Shown one piece after another: positions 58,534 through 64,000 of a stretch of 64,000 bases of DNA. A program made the translations under genes and the position numbers. Positions within the stretch are counted from its first letter, which is position 1. The number at the start of each line of letters is the position of its first letter. The notes under the pieces were generated by a model that had not been told where the DNA came from, made no database searches, and saw only the letters and a list, made by a program, of their open reading frames with translations. Source of the stretch: Marsupella aquatica (Eukaryota > Marchantiophyta); contig OZ316898.1 of the NCBI GenBank assembly GCA_973895155.1, positions 14,570,001 through 14,634,000 of the forward strand. Reading direction: 5' to 3'.

Positions 58534-58649
58534 GAAACTAACTTTTTGTGTTTCACAAACCAGATTACAAGGGAAACTAAGTTTATGCATTTCACAAACC
58601 AGATTACAAGTGAAACTCACTTTTGCATTGTACAAACCGGATTGTGAGG
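58534..58649 (+). repeat. Three-copy 39-base tandem repeat
   Basis: Units start GAAACT at 58534, 58573 and 58612, and each contains a CACAAACCAGATTACAAG or diverged TACAAACCGGATTGTGAG block. Identity drops in the third. Confidence 0.9.
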
Positions 58650-59138
58650 AGGTGAGGGCAGGTTTTAAATAACACCTTTTTGTCTTACTAATTAGCAACT
58701 GATGTTCTTTTTTGTACTTTTGGCTCAGGCTCGCCCCCATTGCCTTTTCTCTTTTTTCTTTTTAATTTTTTTGTTGGGGGCGAGACGGATGGGAAGTCTG
58801 CCAAAAGTCTTCAGTGGGACAAAACCCATCAGATATGATCAAATGGGAAAAAAGTAGCATCAGCCACAAAGCCCCAACTGAAAGCAAAACCAGAAGGGGA
58901 ACCGCCCTTGCTTTCGTAGGAATGAATTTTTTGGAGTTCTCCCCCTCCCACAAAACAAGGGGAGTGCGGGGAAACAGTAGTGGAAACTACTTCTAGTACA
59001 GTAGTGTTAAGAGTGCAGTCGGATGAGCATACTGATGCCTGCTTGGCAACCTTTTATTAGCAAAACTTTGCCAAATCCTGCCTCAGAATTGCATTGTGAG
59101 ACGTTCAACAAAGGGAGCACTCCTGAGAGTTGACTTAC

Positions 59139-59233
59139 CGGCACTCCGCCCTTCCCAAGAAACAATTGGCCTGAGTAGCCTGTGTTGGTGTGTCCTCCCA
59201 CAACAGCCACTGGATCGCCACCTCCTCCAACCT
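59139..59233 (-). other. Exon-like fragment on minus strand
   Basis: On the minus strand a frame reads GGGGDPVAVVGGHTNTGYSG then QLFLGKGGVP and meets a perfect donor, GTAAGT, at 59138-59133. An AG precedes it at about 59234. The GGHTNT phrase occurs in calcineurin-type phosphoesterases such as 5'-nucleotidases, but the piece is too short to assign. It sits about 80 bases left of the copia LTR, so a gene may have been cut by that insertion, or this is chance. Confidence 0.25.
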
Positions 59234-59311
59234 CATGTGTACCAGGTAAACGCCTATTTTATTTCAGCTGCTCCTTACATGCCTGTGTGTTTCCTCACTT
59301 GTTGGTCTTAC

Positions 59312-59634
59312 TGTAGAGGTTAACTCAGTCTTGGGTTGAACTATGGTTAGTATGTTAACTAGGTTTAGAGTAAACCCTAGTTGAAGAGTTGGTCCTTATC
59401 TCTTCAACTCCTATGTGGTGTGAGAACACACAAGAGAGTTCTCAAGAGAGAACACAATGATATAGCAAGAGATGAGAGCTTGAAGAGATGAGAGCTATGG
59501 TGATGCTTGAGTAGACACATAACCATTAATAAAGCTTGGTCTTCCCGTGGACGTAGCCAACCTTGAGGCGAACCACGTAACTATTGAGCACGTGTATGTT
59601 TGGAGTGTTTTTCCTGATCTGATTTCTCCCCACA
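59312..59634 (+). repeat. Left LTR of the copia element
   Basis: It begins TGTAGAGG and ends CCCACA, that is TG...CA, about 323 bases, and is followed by a primer-binding site after two bases. It holds an inverted stretch AACTAGGTTTA / TAAACCCTAGTT near 59352-59377 and repeated GAAGAGATGAGAGCT. The left end is chosen on the TG rule; only the other LTR could confirm it. Confidence 0.7.
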
Positions 59635-59636
59635 AT

Positions 59637-59648
59637 TGGTATCAGAGC
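59637..59648 (+). other. Primer-binding site, initiator-tRNA-Met type
   Basis: TGGTATCAGAGC is the classical plant copia primer-binding site, complementary to the 3' end of initiator methionine tRNA. It lies two bases after the proposed LTR end. Confidence 0.92.
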
Positions 59649-60836
59649 TCAGATTTTTTCAGTCGATTAGGAACTCCATAGAACTTGCTTCAAGCAAAGC
59701 GAACAGCGGATGATTTCCTCTTCGAAGCGGAGCTATTGAAAGAAGATCGGACTCAATCTTCTCACAAGTGTGGAGCACACAACCAGGGGCTCATTTCAGT
59801 GAAGCAATGAAGGCATGAGGTCAGAAACGGAAACAATTGTAAGTGACGGTTTTCAATTTACGTTATCGGGCAAGAGATAAGGTCAATTTCTCAGATCAAT
59901 CTTTTTTATTGTTCTATCGGGACTTGAAACTGAGCTACGCTTGAGCGCCTTGTCTTTCTAGACGTTTCGATATCAATATCGTTGAATTCCGTCAAACGGT
60001 TGAGAAGCAATCTTAATTTCAATTCTCGTTTTTTGAGCTCAAAATTTTGGCTATGGAGGATAACTTAATATCAGTCACTTTCACCGAATTGTTTCTCCCT
60101 CATTACTCCACCGTTTTGCAAGTTCTTTATATCAATCTTGATGCCCTCGAAGTCTAGTTTCTGAATCTGAAATCAGAATTGGATTTCGTCAAAAACTGAG
60201 ACGGGAATTTGAGTGAATCCGCCGAGGGGTACTTTCTGCCGCGAGTAGTCGCGACTTCCGCGGAGGCCGAGGAGGTCGAAAACTTCGAGGAGGCCTTTTA
60301 GGGCTCGACAGGGCTCGGGCAGGGGGAAGTGCCCCCTGTGAAGTCCCCCACAGGGGCTGTACAAGGGCGGACGGAATTTCCTGAAAAGATTTTTTTTCCA
60401 GAGGCTTAAATTTTTACCGAAGGTCAAAAATTCCGAGCGGCAAATAAAATCGGATCAACTTCAACTTTTGGAGAGGCGTACTTGGGGAAGCTAGGCAAGT
60501 ATTGGTGCATTTGATTCTGAAAAAGTATACTAGTGGAATCTTTGACATAGGGCCTTAGGCCTGCTGTTTGTAGCCCTAGCCGGAGATTCCCTCGAGGGGT
60601 AATTATTTCATCTTTTACCCCCCTCCGGTCAGAGTAAAAATTCTTGGCACTCGAGAGTCCATTTGACAAACCGTTTTCAGCATTTGGAGCGTTATCTTGT
60701 GGGCTACACACTAGAGTGATCGATTTCAAAATTCACCAACTTTCATTTTTGGCCTTATTTTCACACCCCACATCTGAGCATTCGACGTTTATTTCTTGTT
60801 GGAAGGTGACTTCACACTACATTTGGCATTCCAGCG
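59649..60836 (+). other. Copia untranslated leader
   Basis: About 1.2 kb between primer-binding site and gag without a long plus-strand frame. It includes a potential hairpin near 60328-60358 (CCCCCTGTGAAG then CCCCACAGGGGC). Minus-strand frames here are chance. Confidence 0.6.
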
Positions 60837-61890
60837 ATGGCGACTACTAGGATTGGAGGTCAAAGGTTTAAGGTGGAAAAATTTGATAGTCGGATGGACT
60901 ATACAATGTGGGAACGTAACGTGAGGGATGCACTTAGGGCGATGGGCCTAGGCAAGGTACTAAGATCTCAACCCAAGGAGATGGAAGATGATGATTGACA
61001 TGATCTTCAGGATCAAGCGGTAAGCATTGTTGGAATGTACCTGAAAAACAATGTGAAGAAGCAGTTCGAGGAAAAATCAACACAAACGGTGACGGACTTG
61101 TTTCAAGCATTGCGCAACAAGTACTACAAGAAGGAGATGTCAAACCGAATGTATGCAAGAAACTCATGCAATTCAAAATGGCTGATGGAGTCAAAATTCA
61201 AGATCATATCGATCAGTTCAATGATCTTGTGGTTGACCTAGAGAATTTGGGGGAGCATTTGAGCGAAGAAAAGAAAGCCTTACAACTCTTGAGCTCACTA
61301 CCGCCTTCGTACCAATCTTTGTCTCGAGTTCTTCTATTCCATGATAAGACAACTATATCCTACAATGATATGGTGAGTGTCCTGTTGACCGATGACATGC
61401 AATCTAAACTGGTTTCTTCAGCTCATCCTACCTCAACCTCATCATCAACAACACTGTTGGTAGAAAGAGGCAAGACAAGGAGTCATTTCATGAAAATAAA
61501 AGGTTTAACCCACCTCCCATGGAGCGAGGAAGGTTCTAGGAGCGATCATTTGGTAGGAGGAGGTTTAGATCTAGATCTAGATCTAGATCTAGATCTTGAT
61601 CCAAATCACCATCCAAGTCTACTCGTGAGATAAAGTGTTGGAAGTGTGACAAAGTGGGCCACATGAAGAAGGATTGTCGCGTCAAAGACACATTCAAGGA
61701 AGTTGCCGGTTCTTCAGCCCAAGTAGTTGTTCGAGAAGAGGATAGTGAAGGATTTGCATTGTGTACCACTCGGGGTACCACTTCCCAAGTTGAGGATTGT
61801 CAATGGATTTTGGATTCTGCTTGCTCGTATCACATGTGTTATATGCGTGAATTTTTCTCATCCTACACTCCTATCAACGGATCTGTGAAA
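60837..61890 (+). pseudogene. Copia gag with zinc knuckle and start of protease, broken
   Basis: Gag starts ATG at 60837 and reads as a UBN2-type gag (KVEKFDSRMDYTMWERNVRD). A TGA at 60996-60998 interrupts codon 54, and a frame change near 61155 moves the reading to the frame that covers 61166-61633 (IDQFNDLVVDLENLG, LLSSLPPSYQSL). An (AGATCT)n-like run at 61565-61598 marks a further break. The CCHC zinc knuckle (CWKCDKVGHMKKDC, about 61637-61678) and the protease start (WILDSACSYHMC) are in another frame ending at 61890. The protease motif has Ala where D-S/T-G is expected. Gag packages RNA; this copy cannot make an intact one. Confidence 0.82.
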
Positions 61891-61987
61891 TAATCATTCT
61901 TGCAAAGTTTTAGGGATTGGATCCGTAAAGATTCAACTACCCGGTGGCAAGTACTGTACTCTATCAAATGTCAGACACATTCCAGAA

Positions 61988-63240
61988 ATGTGTAAGAATT
62001 TGATTTCTCTTGGCTACTTGGATGCAAAGGGTTATCAATGGAGTGCAACTGATGGGGTGTTAACAGTCACGCACGGATCAAATGAAGTTCTTATTGGCAA
62101 GAGAAAAAGAAATATCTATGTTTTGGAAGGCACCACCCTTCTTGCCAAAGTCAATTTGGTCATATCTCAGGAGGAGAAAATCAATTTATGGCATGCTCGG
62201 CTTGGTCACATGAGTGAAAAAAATTTGGAAATCTTACACAAGCGACATCTCCTACCAGGATTGCAAGCATGCAAGTTGAGTTTTTGTGATCATTGCAATG
62301 TCGGCAAGAAAACAAGAACTCCATTTCCGACTGCTATTCATCATTATAAAGTTGTACTTGAGTATATTCATTCCGATGTGTGGGGTCCTGCTCCGGTTTC
62401 CTCACATTCAGGCAAACAATACTATGTATCGTTTATCGATGATTACTCAAGGTTTGTTTGGATTTATTTCATTGCCTATAAGTTTGAAGTACTTTCCATC
62501 TTCAAACAATGGGTAGCTCAAGTTGAGACACAGACTGCAAAGAATGTGAGATATCTATGATCATATAATGGTGGTGAATACACCTCTGGCGAATTCAACA
62601 CGTATTGTGCAAATAAGGAAATTACTCACCATCTCACAACTGTGTACACTCCTGAGAAAAATGGTGTTGTTGAGCGACTCAACCGCACATTGTTGGAGCG
62701 AGCAAGGAGCATGTTGAGCCACTCTAAATTGCCACAAATCTTTTGGGCGGAAGCTGTCAACATAGCTGCTTATCTAGTAAATCTCTCTCCTAGTCGGGCA
62801 ATTACTTACAAAACCCCCTTTGAGCTATGGCACAATCGACCTGTTGATTATTCAAAGCTTAGGGTTTTTGGTTGTGAAGCATATGCACATGTTTCTAGCA
62901 ACAATAAGACTAAGCTAGATCCTAGAGCCCATAAATGCATTTTTCTTGGTTATCAGCGTGAAGTTAAAGGTTATCGGTTGTGGGATCCAGTTGATTGCAA
63001 GTTACTTGTTAGTCGGGATGTATCCTTCAATGAAGAAAAATCATTGAAGGAGGGGGAGATAGATCAATTCCCTACTACTAACAACGAGCAATCTCCTCCT
63101 CTAGAGGATTTAAGGGGAGAGGATGTGTCAAATGGAGAATATGTTGACACTACTATAAGGCAAAGCGCACTACAATCAGATCAGCCAGAGTCTTCAGTGC
63201 GAAGAGGAACTCATAAACGTCAAGCCCGTATGGAACTTGG
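61988..63240 (+). pseudogene. Copia integrase with stop and catalytic change
   Basis: The pre-integrase zinc region is present (WHARLGHMSEKNL, then CDHCNVGKK), as is the first catalytic Asp in IHSDVWGP. A TGA at 62558-62560 stops the frame where copia elements have an Arg just before the second catalytic Asp, and that Asp position itself reads Tyr (SYNGGEY, codon 62564-62566). The third acidic residue is kept in PEKNGVVERLNRTL (62642 onward). Past it come FWAEAVNIAAYLVN, RVFGCEAYAHV and FLGY. Another frame change near 63225-63250 separates it from the reverse transcriptase. Both catalytic damage and the stop make it dead. Confidence 0.85.
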
Positions 63241-63255
63241 CTTCCTTCTGATCAT

Positions 63256-64000
63256 GTGGATTTGGATGAAGAATCTATTGATGCATTGGTGACAGAAGAT
63301 GGAGATCCATCCTCATTTCGAGAGGTCCTAGCTTCTATGGAGAAGCAACAGTGGCAGGCGGCGATGCGTATGGAAATGAAATCACTTCATGATAACAAGA
63401 CTTGGAAACTCACAAGTCTACCTAGTGACAAGCAGGCTGTTGACAGCAAGTGGGTGTATAGGAAGAAAGATGGACCCACGGAGGATGCTGAGAAGATATT
63501 TAAGGCTCGGTTGGTAGCCAAGAGTTTTACTCAACAAAAAGGTATAGACTACAATGAGGTTTTTTCACCTGTAGCAAAGTATTCAACAATATGTTTGCTA
63601 TGTGCTCTTGTAGTTTTATTTGATCTGGTTTTAGATCAAATGGATGTTATTACGGCATTCTTATATGGATCGTTGGATGAGGTGATTTACATGAGGCAAC
63701 CAGAGGGTTTTGTGCAAAAGGACAAGGAAAATTTGGTATGCAGGTTGCTAAAATCCTTGTATGGATTACAGCAGAGCCCAAGGCAGTGGAACAAGCATTT
63801 TGATGAATTTTTGAAATCACTTGGATTTGTGCGAAGCGTGTACGATCCATGTGTTTACATCAGGCGTGTGAACAACACAGGTTTTAAGTTTGTCATCCTT
63901 GTACTTTATGTGGATGACATGCTCATTGCAGCACAGGATAGGGGGAAGTTGATAAGCTTAAGGCCCAACTCAGTTCTGAGTTTAAGATGAAGGATTTGGG
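63256..64000 (+). pseudogene. Copia reverse transcriptase, 5' part, frameshifted and cut by window edge
   Basis: Typical copia RT opening: WQAAMRMEMKSLHDNKTWKL, SKWVYRKK, FKARLVAKSFTQQKGIDYNE with FSPVAK, then LDQMDVITAFLYGSLDEVIY with the first catalytic Asp, QPEGF, LKSLYGLQQSPRQW and LYVDDMLIAAQD with the YVDD active site at about 63907-63918. After this the frame fails near 63945 and the family sequence seems to go on in another frame to the window edge. RNase H and the right LTR lie outside. Confidence 0.85.

Larger units (their letters stand above)
59312..64000 (+). mobile_element. Ty1/copia LTR retrotransposon (Tork/Tnt1-like), left part
   Basis: The order LTR, primer-binding site, gag, protease, integrase, reverse transcriptase defines copia. 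The element runs off the right edge inside the reverse transcriptase/RNase H part, so the right LTR is not visible. The gag and pol wording (gag of the form KVEKFD...YTMWERNVRDAL, integrase before RT, YVDD motif) is close to Tnt1-type elements. It carries at least two stops and several frame changes, so it is a non-autonomous relic. The bases just left of the LTR (CTTAC, 59307-59311) are a candidate target duplication. Confidence 0.88.

Noticed and set aside
60173-60729. Minus-strand ORFs of 84 and 101 codons
   Set aside because: They lie in the copia leader, with no domain; chance frames.
59312-64000. Possible pararetrovirus insertion
   Set aside because: LTR, tRNA-Met primer site, integrase before reverse transcriptase and copia wording fit a Ty1/copia retrotransposon; no viral coat or movement gene.

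Overview
The window is nuclear DNA of a land plant that most likely makes swimming sperm. The evidence is a split gene for radial spoke head protein 9, a ciliary protein lost from flowering plants, beside plant-type genes (a GRAS transcription factor, a plant-pattern LSM12, a plastid/cyanobacterial lipid-A-disaccharide-synthase-like protein). Genes are sparse, introns run from about 90 to 830 bases, and old transposons fill much of the rest. This fits a bryophyte, lycophyte or fern; I cannot name the species. Layout: 1-13050 is CACTA (En/Spm) transposon DNA. It holds a two-BRCT-domain ORF (556-1482), a TNP2 transposase gene with one in-frame stop (1891-5603), a second transposase gene in which the DUF4218 half of TNP2 runs into a TnpA-type tail (5659-8590), a terminal repeat ending at 9416, a full TnpA-type gene (9576-12554), and another terminal repeat ending at 13050. 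The two ends point the same way, so two related elements are nested or joined; no left end is inside the window. The second element ends inside the accessory ORF of a PIF/Harbinger transposon (13051 to about 15727), whose nuclease gene on the minus strand has two stops. 17333-21471 is a ten-exon LpxB-like gene with a probable organelle presequence. 26411-28578 is LSM12 in five exons; its first intron appears to be a minor-spliceosome (U12) AT-AC intron that also contains a 35-base echo of the end of exon 1. 30886-34414 is the seven-exon RSP9 gene, with an acidic insertion and a repeat copy in intron 4. 41014-43548 (minus) is a single-exon GRAS gene. From 43549 to about 59300 I find no intact gene, only a pectinesterase-like relic, a few exon-like pieces, dispersed repeat pairs and many short tandem duplications. 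From 59312 to the right edge lies a decayed Ty1/copia (Tork/Tnt1-like) retrotransposon with its left LTR, primer-binding site, gag, protease, integrase and reverse transcriptase, broken by stops and frameshifts. The host genes (LpxB-like, LSM12, RSP9, GRAS) look unrelated in function and are simply neighbours. Gene structures were built by eye from splice signals, reading phase and family resemblance; no search or transcript data was available.
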